Under the pieces are notes generated by a model. The model ran no database searches, was not told the DNA's origin, and saw nothing but the letters and a program-made list of their open reading frames with translations. DNA of 64,000 nucleotides, taken from Kumtagia sp963820075. GTDB lineage: Bacteria; Pseudomonadota; Alphaproteobacteria; Rhizobiales; Rhizobiaceae. Made by a program: the position numbers and the translations under genes. This document shows, in pieces, positions 46,105 to 54,207 of this stretch. The stretch spans positions 481,045 through 545,044 of the forward strand of contig CAWFYS010000012.1 of the NCBI GenBank assembly GCA_963820075.1, in the 5' to 3' direction. Each line of letters starts with the position of its first letter. The stretch's first letter is position 1.

Positions 46105-46429
46105 GGCGCTTTTCTTCCCATGGTTTTCGGGGCGAAAGCGTGATCTGCTCTTTCAAGCGCCGGCAGGCTCCGTAATCGGGTGCGGGCGACATCAAGACCC
46201 TAGGGCACAGGGGACCTGAGCGCTATGAAATACGACATAGGCTTGGGAACATCGGAAGCGGCCTGGGCGGCGCATTTTTTAGGACAAGCCGGAGCAATCC
46301 GGCCGATCGCATAAGGCTGCATATCGCGGAAGCGGCGGCTGATCCCGCCACCTCGCAAACTGTCATCAGCCACCTCGCAAACTGTCATCAGCATGTCACG
46401 TTCACCGAACAACATATCCACAATTCTGG
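46105..46429. other. Upstream region of the ars operon
   Basis: No gene seen. The right part holds a perfect 22-bp tandem duplication (46349-46370 and 46371-46392) immediately before the arsR control region. Confidence 0.5.
46349..46392 (+). repeat. Perfect 22-bp tandem duplication upstream of arsR
   Basis: The unit starting CACCTCGCAAACTG is repeated twice without any change, ending 25 bp before the ArsR operator. A recent slippage duplication in the promoter region of the arsenic operon is likely; it might shift or duplicate a promoter element, or be an assembly artefact. Confidence 0.8.
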
Positions 46430-46431
46430 AT
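46416..46431 (+). promoter_or_regulatory. Putative ArsR operator
   Basis: ATCCA and TGGAT arms separated by six bases (46416-46431) just before the arsR start. ArsR repressors bind short AT-rich dyads at their own promoter and are released by arsenite. The dyad overlaps the first possible ATG (46430), which favours the second ATG as start. Confidence 0.5.
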
Positions 46432-46441
46432 GGACAGCTAC

Positions 46442-46774
46442 ATGGACAAGAATGCCGCACTGGCCGCACTGGCCGCGCTCGGACAGGAGACGCGCCTCGA
46501 CGTGTTCCGCCTGCTGGTAAAGGCGGGCGACCAGGGCGTCCCGGCCGGTGAGATCGCCGCACGGCTAGGCGCCTTCCAGAACACCACGTCCGCCCATCTG
46601 AAAGTGTTGGACCACGCCGGTCTCGTGCGGGCGGCGCGAGACGGCAGGACCGTCCGCTACTCGGCCGACATGCCCGGCTTCCGCGACCTGCTCGCCTTCC
46701 TGATGGAGGATTGCTGCAACGGCCGGCCGGAACTCTGCCGACCCGTCATCAATGCCGTGACATGTAATTGTTAG
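46442..46774 (+). CDS. arsR: Arsenite-responsive repressor ArsR
   Basis: A 110-residue winged-helix repressor. The recognition region is GEIAARLGAFQNTTSAHLKVLDHAGLV. The C-terminal cysteines (EDCCNGRPELCRPVINAVTCNC) probably bind As(III), in a placement like that of ArsR types with C-terminal cysteine clusters. I prefer ATG 46442 over 46430, which lies inside the operator dyad. It is the first gene of the ars operon and the arsC gene follows after a short gap with AGGAGG. Confidence 0.88.
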   Translation: MDKNAALAALAALGQETRLDVFRLLVKAGDQGVPAGEIAARLGAFQNTTSAHLKVLDHAGLVRAARDGRTVRYSADMPGFRDLLAFLMEDCCNGRPELCRPVINAVTCNC

Positions 46775-46785
46775 GAGGAACCCTC

Positions 46786-47295
46786 ATGAGCGAACACGTC
46801 TACAATGTTCTCTTTCTCTGCACAGGCAATTCCGCCCGGTCGATCATTGCGGAGGCTATCCTCAATCGGGTGGGCGCCGGCAGGTTCAAGGCCTTCTCGG
46901 CCGGCTCGCATCCCAAGGGCCAGATACATCCCTATGCGCTACAACTCCTGAAGAACCTCAACCACGATACGTCGCAGTTTCGCTCCAAGGATTGGAACGA
47001 ATTTGCCGGGGCCGGCGCGCCCGATATGAATTTCGTCTTCACCCTCTGCGACGACGCCGCGCACGAGGCTTGCCCCGTGTGGCCCGGCCAGCCGATGACC
47101 GCCCATTGGGGGCTGCCGGACCCCGCCGCCGTCGAAGGCACCGAGGCGGAAAAGCACCTCGCCTTCGCCGACACCTACCGCATGCTCAACAATCGAATCT
47201 CGATCTTCATCAGCCTGCCGATGAAATCTCTCGACCGGCTGGCGCTGCAGAAGCGCCTGGACGAGATCGGCCGCGAGTTGCCTAAGGCCGTCTGA
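46786..47295 (+). CDS. arsC: Arsenate reductase, low-molecular-weight phosphatase type
   Basis: A 169-residue arsenate reductase of the tyrosine-phosphatase fold. The P-loop LFLCTGNSARSIIAEA has the CX5R catalytic motif, and PDPAAVEGTEAEK carries the general-acid Asp. It reduces arsenate to arsenite in the cytoplasm, which is then released through the aquaglyceroporin encoded next. Start at ATG 46786 (MSEHVYNVLF) after AGGAGG. Confidence 0.93.
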   Translation: MSEHVYNVLFLCTGNSARSIIAEAILNRVGAGRFKAFSAGSHPKGQIHPYALQLLKNLNHDTSQFRSKDWNEFAGAGAPDMNFVFTLCDDAAHEACPVWPGQPMTAHWGLPDPAAVEGTEAEKHLAFADTYRMLNNRISIFISLPMKSLDRLALQKRLDEIGRELPKAV

Positions 47296-47299
47296 GATA

Positions 47300-47990
47300 A
47301 TGGAATTCGATCTAGTGCGCCGCCTTGTCGCGGAAGCTCTCGGCACGGCCATGCTGGTGGCAACCGTCGTCGGTTCCGGCGTCATGGCCGACCGCCTGAC
47401 CGGACGATGTCGCCCTGGCGCTGCTTGGCAACACATTGCCGACCGGAGCGATCCTTGTCGTGCTGATCACCATTCTGGGCCCGATCTCGGGCGCACACTT
47501 CAATCCGGCCGTCACGCTCGTCTTCGCGCTGCGGCGCGAAATTGCCCTCAGGGACGCCGCAGGCTATGCCGTCGCCCAAGTCGTCGGCGGCATCCTGGGC
47601 ACGCTGCTTGCTCACGCCATGTTCGACCTGCCGCTTTTGCAAATCTCGGAAACTGTCAGGTCGGCGGACGGCCAGTGGATCGCGGAAGTCGTCGCCGCTT
47701 TCGGCCTCGTCTTCACCATACTTGCCGGGCTGCGATTTCGCGCGGAGTCAATTCCCTGGCTGGTCGGACTCTACATCACCGCTGCCTACTGGTTCACGGC
47801 TTCGACCTCTTTCGCCAATCCTGCGGTGGCGATCGCCCGATCCTTCTCAGACACATTCGCGGGGATCCGGCCGGCCGATCTTCCCGGCTTCATTGTTGCC
47901 GAGTTCGCCGGCGCTCTGGCCGCAATGGTCCTGGCCGCATGGCTGCTGGCCGAGCCGCATCGCATCGCACAGAGGAAACCCGCCGAATGA
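47300..47990 (+). CDS. aqpS: Aquaglyceroporin AqpS (arsenite channel), frameshifted near 47.4 kb
   Basis: A MIP-family channel that releases arsenite in rhizobial ars operons, in place of ArsB. The first 33 residues (FDLVRRLVAEALGTAMLVATVVGSGV) are in the frame of ATG 47300. Near 47402 the coherent sequence shifts frame and continues with LPTGAILVVLITILGPISG, the first NPA box (HFNPAVT) and the second (FANPAVAIARSF). The family is 230 residues long here, as expected. The shift is one extra base or two missing; if real, the channel is inactive. Confidence 0.88.
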
Positions 47991-48571
47991 CCATCACCAT
48001 CTATCACAACCCCGATTGCGGCACGTCGCGCAACACGCTGGTTGCGGCAATGGGCATTTCGCCGCGCGAATTGCTACTCGGCCTGGGTGTCGCAGGCGTA
48101 TTCGTCGCCGGTCTGTTTGGTCCTGCCCAAGTGGCAAGCCGTCTCGTCAACATGCTCTTCGGCGCAAACATACGGCAAACCCTGCTTGCCTTCGGCGCGA
48201 CTGCTTCGCTTGCCCTCGGTCTGGCCGTCCTGCTGATCACCACGCCTTCGATCGTCGGCGCGATGGCTTTCGCGATTCTGTTCGGATTCGGATCCGGCCT
48301 GATGAGTATCGTCGGCGGAACGCTGCCGCTCGAATTGTTCGGCCGCGCCGGATATGGCGCGTATGTCGGCTGGATTGCGGCGGCGCGGCAGTTCAGCTCG
48401 GCCTTCGCCCCATTCGGCCTGACCATCATGATGGCCAAACTGGGGACTATCCACGCGCCTTGGATCAATGTGCTGATCGGCCTTCTGGGCATCGCCGCTT
48501 TTGGTACAATCGCGCTTATGAAAGCCGCGCCGATTGGGAGAACAACGTCGGAGTTAAATGCCGTACGATGA
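47987..48571 (+). pseudogene. Chimeric ORF: glutaredoxin-type ArsC start fused to MFS transporter C-terminus
   Basis: A 194-residue in-frame ORF, start overlapping the aqpS stop (ATGA). The first 18 residues (TITIYHNPDCGTSRNTL) are the start of a glutaredoxin-type arsenate reductase with its catalytic Cys. After an apparent internal deletion, AAMGISPRELL matches a later part of the same enzyme. The rest (from LGLGVAGVFVAGLFGPAQVASRL) is the last half of a major-facilitator transporter, with about six hydrophobic helices. I infer two deletions that joined a second arsC gene to a downstream transporter gene. The product is unlikely to work as either protein. Confidence 0.75.
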
Positions 48572-48701
48572 CGTGGGTGGACGAAGTTGCATCCGCCATC
48601 GGTACGGAAAAAGAATTGCAATACGCCGCCTCGCCCGCGATCCCGACATAGTGAAAGTTGGCGTCGGGGTTGGCATCGAAATTTCTCCGTTGAAGTAAAG
48701 T

Positions 48702-48716
48702 AGTAACAAGGTTACT
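48702..48716 (+). promoter_or_regulatory. Operator 1 of the XRE regulator
   Basis: AGTAACAAGGTTACT, a perfect inverted repeat with 6-bp arms and a 3-bp spacer. An almost identical copy lies 46 bp downstream (48748-48762) next to the regulator gene. Likely binding site of the XRE protein encoded at 48765. Confidence 0.75.
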
Positions 48717-48747
48717 ATCCGCGAGGCACCGAATCAGGCAAGCGAAA

Positions 48748-48762
48748 AGTAACAGGGTTACT
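48748..48762 (+). promoter_or_regulatory. Operator 2 of the XRE regulator
   Basis: AGTAACAGGGTTACT, with the same perfect arms as operator 1. It ends two bases before the ATG and covers the ribosome-binding site, so binding would block both transcription and translation start. The pair strongly suggests autoregulation. Confidence 0.75.
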
Positions 48763-48764
48763 CT

Positions 48765-49055
48765 ATGAACGCTTTGCAATGCAAAATGGCGCGGGTTGCA
48801 ACCGGCCTCGGGGTCCGGGAATTGGCTGAATTGGCGAAGGTCTCCCCCAATACGGTCGCGCGCCTCGAACGCGGCGAGAATATCAGGGGAGCGACGGTGA
48901 CGGCCATCCGAGGCGCGCTGGAAGCCGCGGGTATTCAATTCATCCCGGAGAATGGCGGGGGCGCCGGTGTCCGCCTCAAGTTCACCCGTGGCGAGGTAAA
49001 GGCGATTGATGTGTTGGAAAACGAGGGCGGCATCGTGGGTGATGACGACGTGTGA
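48765..49055 (+). CDS. XRE family helix-turn-helix regulator
   Basis: A 96-residue DNA-binding protein. The helix-turn-helix (ARVATGLGVRELAELAKVSPNTVARLERGE) fills residues 8-40; the short C-terminal half (GIQFIPENGGGAGVRLKF) resembles small Cro/C1-type regulators found near toxin-antitoxin or phage genes. Two perfect operators precede it, so it is probably self-repressed. A small protein of unknown function follows after 18 bp. Confidence 0.88.
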   Translation: MNALQCKMARVATGLGVRELAELAKVSPNTVARLERGENIRGATVTAIRGALEAAGIQFIPENGGGAGVRLKFTRGEVKAIDVLENEGGIVGDDDV

Positions 49056-49073
49056 TCAAAAGGAACTGCCCTG

Positions 49074-49310
49074 ATGAGCGTATTCGACAGGATCAACAAG
49101 AAGCTTTCGGATAATCTCTACACGCACGGGCATTACCTGACCGACCCCCACGCGGGAGATGCCGAGAAGATCGGTGAGATGGTCGATGATCTCATGGAAC
49201 TGGTCAAGGACGGTTCGAGAGCCGAGGTTCGGCAGAAGATCATGAGTTTGATCCGTCGTCACAAGCATCCTGACGTGGAGCTTGGTTCCGACAGATCGGC
49301 CGAGGATTGA
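49074..49310 (+). CDS. Small hypothetical protein downstream of the XRE regulator
   Basis: A 78-residue, helical, charged protein (MSVFDRINKKLSDNLYTHGH, then KIGEMVDDLMELVKDGSRAE). It follows the XRE gene by 18 bp with AAGGAAC before the start, so the two are likely cotranscribed. A partner or small effector of the regulator is possible, but nothing in the sequence identifies it. Confidence 0.65.
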   Translation: MSVFDRINKKLSDNLYTHGHYLTDPHAGDAEKIGEMVDDLMELVKDGSRAEVRQKIMSLIRRHKHPDVELGSDRSAED

Positions 49311-49352
49311 TTCCCGGTAGATGGCCGGCGTCGAAACCGTCACGGGTTGCGG

Positions 49353-49643
49353 CTATTTTAGCAGGCGGAAGCGCTGGATGGTGACGTTGTCAATCCACGG
49401 CGCTGTCTTCCTGTTGTGAGCCGCCATCCCTACGGTGGCCTGATGAAGATCGAGCGATGCCTGATCTTTCCAGTTCTCGTAGAAAACGAAGACCGCAGGA
49501 TCCTCGAGCGACTCGTGAAGATCATACTGGATGAAGCCGGGTTCCTTCGTGGTGGGCGGGATCAAGTCCAACAATGCCTGGCGTACATCCGCTTCGTGAC
49601 CGGCTTTTGCCTTGATCGTCGCGATGATTGTCAGTTGGCTCAC
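49353..49643 (-). CDS. Antibiotic biosynthesis monooxygenase (ABM)-type quinol monooxygenase
   Basis: A 96-residue ABM-fold protein. It begins VSQLTIIATIKAKAGHEADVRQALLDL and includes EPGFIQYDLHESLEDPAVFVFYENWKD, the family signature with the active-site Tyr and Asn-Trp region. I chose the GTG at 49643, with AGGAG seven bases upstream, because the longer open frame begins in non-homologous sequence. Such enzymes act on quinols or small aromatic metabolites. A LysR gene lies divergent to it. Confidence 0.88.
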   Translation of the reverse strand: MSQLTIIATIKAKAGHEADVRQALLDLIPPTTKEPGFIQYDLHESLEDPAVFVFYENWKDQASLDLHQATVGMAAHNRKTAPWIDNVTIQRFRLLK

Positions 49644-49813
49644 TGCGGTACTCCTGATTGCTTGGAAAGGCTTCGTTTGCGGGGGCGACCTGGCGAGTTT
49701 GTTGGAGTTCTTACCGGGGACCTGTCCGGATAAAAGTGATAGACGATCGGCGTCCTTGACAAGTCGATGGCCAGACTGGCCATTTGCGGGGACAATCCCT
49801 TGTCGAGGCAAAT

Positions 49814-50698
49814 TTGTCGCAAGTTCCGATCCGGGCCATCTGGGTTTTCCATACAGCGGCCCGGGCGGGCAGCATCTCTCGGGCCGCCGAGGAATTGAGT
49901 GTCACGCCGTCGGCCGTTACGCAACAGATCCAGTCCCTGGAATCGCAACTGGGGGTGACGCTCCTTACGAAGGTCGGGCGCGGTATCGTGCTGACCGAGG
50001 CGGGAGAGCGCTATTTCTCCTCGATCACCGAAGGGGTGGAACGTATCGCGGAGGCGACCGGCACAATTCGCGGATACCGTTCGATCACCACGCTTTCAGT
50101 GCGGGCGACGCCGACACTTTCGAACAAATGGCTGCTGCCGCGCCTGTCGGCATTCCTCGACGATCATCCAGACTTGGAGGTGCGCCTGGACGGGACGAAC
50201 GAGCCCACGGACTTCAGCCGGGAACTCGTCGATCTTGAGATTCGACATGGCGACGGCAAGTGGCCCGGCCTCTTCGTGGAGGGCCTCGCCGAAGAGAACT
50301 TCATTCCGGCGTGCGCTCCCTCCTATGCCGGGGCGGGCAGCCTCGAGGCCGAAAAACTGCTCGGCTTTCGGCTGATCCACTCGGTAAAGTCACAGGCCCA
50401 GTGGCCGCGCTGGTTCATGCTGGCCGGCGTGACCCCGCGGGAGCGATGGCGGCGGGTTCTCTTCGATCGCAGCCACATGGCGATCGACGCCGCCTGCGAC
50501 GGCATGGGAATCGCGCTGGAAAGCACCATGATGATGGAACGCGAACTGAAGAGCGGGCGGCTCGTCTGCCCGGTCCGCCATACGCCGCAACTGTCGCTCG
50601 TCACGCAATGGATCGTATGTCCGCGCGATCACCTGCGGCACAAGAAGGTGAGGACCTTCCTCGACTGGCTGCGGGCCCAGCGCGCCGGTGCGCCGTAG
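49814..50698 (+). CDS. LysR-type transcriptional regulator (GcvA-like)
   Basis: A roughly 294-residue LysR regulator. The winged helix-turn-helix comes first (WVFHTAARAGSISRAAEELSVTPSAVTQQIQSLESQLGVTLL), then the effector-binding domain (YRSITTLSVRATPTLSNKWLLPRLSAFL and so on). The start is uncertain: no ATG is well placed, and TTG codons at 49784, 49802 and 49814 are possible; the last gives the usual N-terminus. It lies divergent to the monooxygenase gene, a classical LysR arrangement, and converges on the gluconokinase operon. Confidence 0.9.
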   Translation: MSQVPIRAIWVFHTAARAGSISRAAEELSVTPSAVTQQIQSLESQLGVTLLTKVGRGIVLTEAGERYFSSITEGVERIAEATGTIRGYRSITTLSVRATPTLSNKWLLPRLSAFLDDHPDLEVRLDGTNEPTDFSRELVDLEIRHGDGKWPGLFVEGLAEENFIPACAPSYAGAGSLEAEKLLGFRLIHSVKSQAQWPRWFMLAGVTPRERWRRVLFDRSHMAIDAACDGMGIALESTMMMERELKSGRLVCPVRHTPQLSLVTQWIVCPRDHLRHKKVRTFLDWLRAQRAGAP

Positions 50699-50706
50699 AG
50701 CCAACA

Positions 50707-51204
50707 TCAGCCCACGGCCGCGGCGGCCTGATCGACGATCCGTTGCGGTGTCCATTCGATCGGCAACCGCACGCAGCGTTCATCATTCGACGGTGGCTCG
50801 AGCGTGGCGAACTGGCTCGCCAAAAGCGACGAGCCCGCGAAATGGTCCCTGCGCTGGCCGAGCCGTTGTTCGATCAGTGCGAACGGACCGTCGAGAAAGG
50901 CAAACATGACCTCGCCGAGTTGCTGGCGAAGGAAATCGCGGTAGCCGCGCCTGAGCGCCGAGCAGGCGATCACGACCGGCCGACGCCGCTCACGCAGCGC
51001 CGCCTCCGCGACGGTGCGAAGCCAAGGCCAGCGCAATTCGTCGGTCAGCCCCTCGCCGCGTCGCATGCGCTCGACATTCGCGCTGTCGTGAAACGCATCC
51101 GCCTCGATCCATGGTGCATCAAGCCTCGCGGCCAGCGCACGGGCGATCTCCGTCTTTCCGGTGCCGGAAACGCCCATCACGACAATGAAGTCTGGCTTTT
51201 CCAT
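50707..51204 (-). CDS. gntK: Gluconokinase
   Basis: A 165-residue sugar-acid kinase of the GntK type. The P-loop is VVMGVSGTGKTEIARALA and the acceptor region is DAPWIEADAFHDSANVERMRRGEGLTDELRWPW, both diagnostic. ACSALRRGYRDFLR is the lid and substrate region. ATG 51204 has a short gap after the TRAP permease stop at 51207. It is the last gene of the TRAP operon, suggesting that the imported acid, or a product of it, is phosphorylated to a 6-phosphogluconate-like compound. Confidence 0.92.
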   Translation of the reverse strand: MEKPDFIVVMGVSGTGKTEIARALAARLDAPWIEADAFHDSANVERMRRGEGLTDELRWPWLRTVAEAALRERRRPVVIACSALRRGYRDFLRQQLGEVMFAFLDGPFALIEQRLGQRRDHFAGSSLLASQFATLEPPSNDERCVRLPIEWTPQRIVDQAAAAVG

Positions 51205-51206
51205 CG

Positions 51207-52488
51207 TCAGTAGAGACCGAGCAGGCGGATCGGCCCGAGCGTCAGCACGGGGAACAGCACCAGCGCCAGGATTGCCAGGACCAGGATCGACATCGGCGCC
51301 ATCGCGCCCCGTATGACATCCTCGATCGACATCTTGGCCACCTGCGCCGCTGCAAAAAGGCAAACGCCGACAGGCGGTGTTACCAGGCCAAGCGTCAGGG
51401 TGATCACCGTGATGATCGAGAAAGTGCATGGGGTCGACGCCCAGCGACACGGCGGGCGGCAACAGCACCGGGATCAGGATGAACATGGCCGCGATGGCAT
51501 CCATGAACATGCCGACCAGGATAAGGAAGAGGAAGACGAGGACAAGCACCATAGTCGGCCCGGTGCTGATCGCGCCGAGGAAGGCCGCAACCTGCTGCGG
51601 CAGCCCGTCATAGGTGAACACCCAGGCGGCGAGCTTGGCGGTCGCGGCGATGAACAGGATCGTGCCGGAGGTGCGCGCCGTTTCGATGACGATCTGCGGC
51701 AGCTCCGACAGGGAGATCGTCCGGTAGAGGATGACCGCCAGGAACAGCGTGTAGAGCGCGGCGATCGCCGCGGCCTCGGTCGGGGTGAAGTAGCCGTCGA
51801 CGATGCCGATCAGCAGGATCACCGGCGTCATCATCGGCAGGATCGCCTGCAGGCCGGTGGTCACGATCTTGCGGAAGTTCAGCGGCGTCGGCGGATTGTA
51901 GCCGTGGCGCACCGAGTAAAAATGGTTGAACACCATGAAGGCCAGCGCGATGAAAAGCCCGGGGATGAGCCCCGCCACCAGAAGGGTGCCGATCGAGACG
52001 CTGGCGATGGAGCCCGCGATGACGATCAGGATCGATGGCGGAATGATCGACGACAGGGTCGAGGTGCAGAGCGTCATGCCGACGGCATAGCCGCGCGGGA
52101 AGCCGTGGCGCTCCATCGCCTTGATCTCGATCGCGCCGATCGACGCGATGTCGGCTACCGACGACCCGGACACTCCGCCGAAGATGACGGACGAAACCAC
52201 GTTCACATGGCCCATGCCGCCCGGCATCCAGCCGACACAGGCCTCGGCGAAGTCGAACAGTTTCTCCGCCACATGGCCGCGCTCCATCAGCACGCCGACG
52301 AAGATGAACAGCGGGACGGCGACGAGCAGGAAGGAATTCATCGCCGAGAACATGCTCTGCGCCAGGAGATCGATCGGCGTCGAGGTGAAGGCGTAGATGA
52401 CGCCGACCGAGGCCAGGCCGAGCGCGACCGCGAGGGGAACGCCGAGCGCACTCAGCAGCAGGAAGAGGACGAGAAGCGCGATGCTCAT
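51207..52488 (-). CDS. TRAP transporter large permease (DctM type), frameshifted near 51.41 kb
   Basis: The 12-helix sodium-coupled permease of a TRAP importer. The frame from ATG 52488 reads SALGVPLAVALGLASVGVIYAF, PLFIFVGVLMERG, FGGVSGSSVADIASIGAIEI and so on to GVDPMHF near 51425. There the coherent sequence shifts one base (an extra G on the coding strand) and continues as VITLTLGLVTPPVGVCLFAAAQVA to the stop at 51207. Without correction the frame would run on into the gluconokinase gene as a false fusion. Start overlaps the DctQ stop (ATGA). Confidence 0.9.
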
Positions 52489-53042
52489 GGCTTTTGCTCA
52501 TTGTCGGGAACGACTACGTCAGCGTCGACCGCCTGGCCTGGAGGCAGCCCGATTTCGGGCAACTCGATCAAGGCGCGTCGCGTACGCAGCGATTCAAAGA
52601 TGGCAAGGATGGCGAGGATGGCGGAAATCGGCATGATCATGCCGATCAGCCACATGGGAATGACCAGCGTCGCGGCCGTCTCATTCATCATGTACTGCTG
52701 ACGAACCAGGGACCAGCCGGTCCAGGCGGTCAGCACGAAGAACAGCACGGAGGAAACGACGTAGATCGACACCGAGAGCCGGCGCAGATGGTCGGACATG
52801 ATGGCGATGAAGATCGTCACGCGCGCCGTCTCGACGGTACGGAACCCGGCGGCGAGGCCGAGGAAGATCATCCATACGAAGAGGTAGCGCGTCGCTTCCT
52901 CGGTCCACGACACCGGCACGCCGAGGAGGCGGCTGGCGACCTGAGTTAGCACCACGATTATGATGCCTGTCATCGCGATGCCGGCGACAACGTCCATGAG
53001 GACGCGAAGCACCGCATCGAAGCGTGATCGGGGCTGATCCAT
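52485..53042 (-). CDS. TRAP transporter small permease (DctQ type)
   Basis: A 185-residue membrane protein with four predicted helices, the small subunit of the TRAP importer. Features are VVAGIAMTGIIIVVLTQVASRLLGVPVSWTEEATRYLFVW, where the Trp-Thr-Glu-Glu motif is the DctQ hallmark, and a final helix near LVIPMWLIGMIMPISAILA. I set the start at ATG 53042, after GGAGGAG. A stretch of 163 bp with two strong hairpins separates it from the binding-protein gene upstream. Confidence 0.9.
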   Translation of the reverse strand: MDQPRSRFDAVLRVLMDVVAGIAMTGIIIVVLTQVASRLLGVPVSWTEEATRYLFVWMIFLGLAAGFRTVETARVTIFIAIMSDHLRRLSVSIYVVSSVLFFVLTAWTGWSLVRQQYMMNETAATLVIPMWLIGMIMPISAILAILAIFESLRTRRALIELPEIGLPPGQAVDADVVVPDNEQKP

Positions 53043-53058
53043 GGTCTCCTCCGGTTGG

Positions 53059-53104
53059 AGCATGATCCCGAAAGTTTGCGGACTTTTCGGACAAGGATCA
53101 TGCT
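53059..53104. repeat. Rhizobial intergenic palindrome, copy 4
   Basis: Perfect 10-bp outer arms AGCATGATCC/GGATCATGCT with inner CCGAAAGT and ACTTTTCGG arms. It is the best-conserved of the four copies in this window and lies between the TRAP binding-protein and small-permease genes. Confidence 0.7.
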
Positions 53105-53117
53105 TGAAAACAAGAAC

Positions 53118-53159
53118 TGGAGCAGGGTGAATTACCCTGTCTCAATTCATCCTGCTCCA
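53118..53159. promoter_or_regulatory. Strong hairpin after the TRAP binding-protein gene
   Basis: A 16-bp stem with one wobble pair, TGGAGCAGGGTGAATT against AATTCATCCTGCTCCA, with an 11-base loop. On the reverse transcript it follows the binding-protein stop codon, where a stem-loop can protect the upstream message and lower expression of the permease genes. This would fit the need for more binding protein than permease. Confidence 0.55.
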
Positions 53160-53205
53160 GGCCCGCGCGGCCGGCGCTCCACCAGCCGCGGGACCAGACA
53201 GCAGC

Positions 53206-54207
53206 TTACTTCTTGCCGACGAAAGCGACGCTCTTGTCGAAGAAGGCCTGATCCTTGACCAGGCCGGCGAATACCGGAAACAGTTCCTTGGAGACGGCAA
53301 CAAAGGCTGCCTGCTGCTCCGGGGTGAGGCGGTTGACCTTCATCCCTTGGCCTTCGAGTTCCTTGATCGTGGTGTCGGCGCTCGCCGCGTCATTCTCGAC
53401 CTTCCAGGCTTCCGTCTCCTTGGCGGCTTCGATGATCGCGGTCTTCTCGGCATCGGTCAGCGCGTCGAACTTGGCGGGATTGATGCCCAGCACCCACGCG
53501 TCCGCCATGTGGTTGGTGATCGAGACGAAGCCCTGCACCTCGAAGAACTTGGCCGCCAGCGGCACGCTGATCGGGTTCTCCTGGCCGTCGACGACCTTGA
53601 GCTGCAGCGCGTTGTAGACTTCCGCGAAGGCCATCGGCGTCGGCGCCGCGCCAAGCTTCTTGAAGAACTCCACCCATAGCGGGTTGTTGGGCACGCGGAA
53701 CTTCAGGCCGGCCAAATCTTCCGGCTTTTCGATGGGATGCTTGGAATTGGTCATCTGGCGGAAGGGCCGGGTCCACAGGCTGAGGCCCTTGATGCCGATA
53801 TTGTCGAGGTCCGCGATCAGCTCCTGGCCCTGCTCGCCCGCCAGATAGGCGCGCAACTGCGCTTCGTCATCGAACAGATAGGGGATCGAGATGGCCGAGA
53901 ATTTCGGGTTGAAATTGGCGTAGAGCGAGGTGGCGAGCACGAGCATGTCGAGCGAGCCGCCGGCGAGCTGCTTTACCGCCGCCGAAGGATCGCCGCCATA
54001 GAGCGTGCCGTTCGGAAACACCTTGATCGTCACCTCGCCATTGGTCTTGGCGGCCACCAGCTCGGCGAACTTGTTGGCGGCGACGGTGATTTCGGCCGTA
54101 TCCGGGTCCGGCGTCGAAAGGGTCAGCGTCGTAGCCGCCTGAGCGACGGTCGCGGCGAGTATCGCGGCACCGGCCATAAGGCCGCGGATCATTGTGTGCA
54201 TGGTCAT
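53206..54207 (-). CDS. TRAP transporter solute-binding protein (DctP family)
   Basis: A 333-residue periplasmic binding protein. The signal peptide is MIRGLMAGAAILAATVAQA, cleaved before ATTLTLS. The DctP core includes KTNGEVTIKVFPNGTLYGGDPSAAVKQLAGGSLDM and the ligand-carboxylate arginine region PEDLAGLKFRVPNNPLWVEFFKKLGA, then FAEVYNALQLKVVDGQENPI. It binds a carboxylated substrate, most likely a sugar acid given the kinase and dehydrogenases of the operon. Start ATG 54207 overlaps the stop of the reductase gene (ATGA) and has GGAGG upstream. Confidence 0.95.
   Translation of the reverse strand: MTMHTMIRGLMAGAAILAATVAQAATTLTLSTPDPDTAEITVAANKFAELVAAKTNGEVTIKVFPNGTLYGGDPSAAVKQLAGGSLDMLVLATSLYANFNPKFSAISIPYLFDDEAQLRAYLAGEQGQELIADLDNIGIKGLSLWTRPFRQMTNSKHPIEKPEDLAGLKFRVPNNPLWVEFFKKLGAAPTPMAFAEVYNALQLKVVDGQENPISVPLAAKFFEVQGFVSITNHMADAWVLGINPAKFDALTDAEKTAIIEAAKETEAWKVENDAASADTTIKELEGQGMKVNRLTPEQQAAFVAVSKELFPVFAGLVKDQAFFDKSVAFVGKK

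Noticed and set aside
45532..46143. Forward ORF of 203 residues overlapping the small reverse gene at 45853
   Set aside because: The reverse frame has the better coding pattern. The forward frame is rich in rare residue combinations and has no start signal.
50707..52488. TRAP permease-gluconokinase fusion protein
   Set aside because: The apparent fusion is caused by one extra base near 51413. The permease end and a separate gluconokinase start at 51204 are both recognisable.
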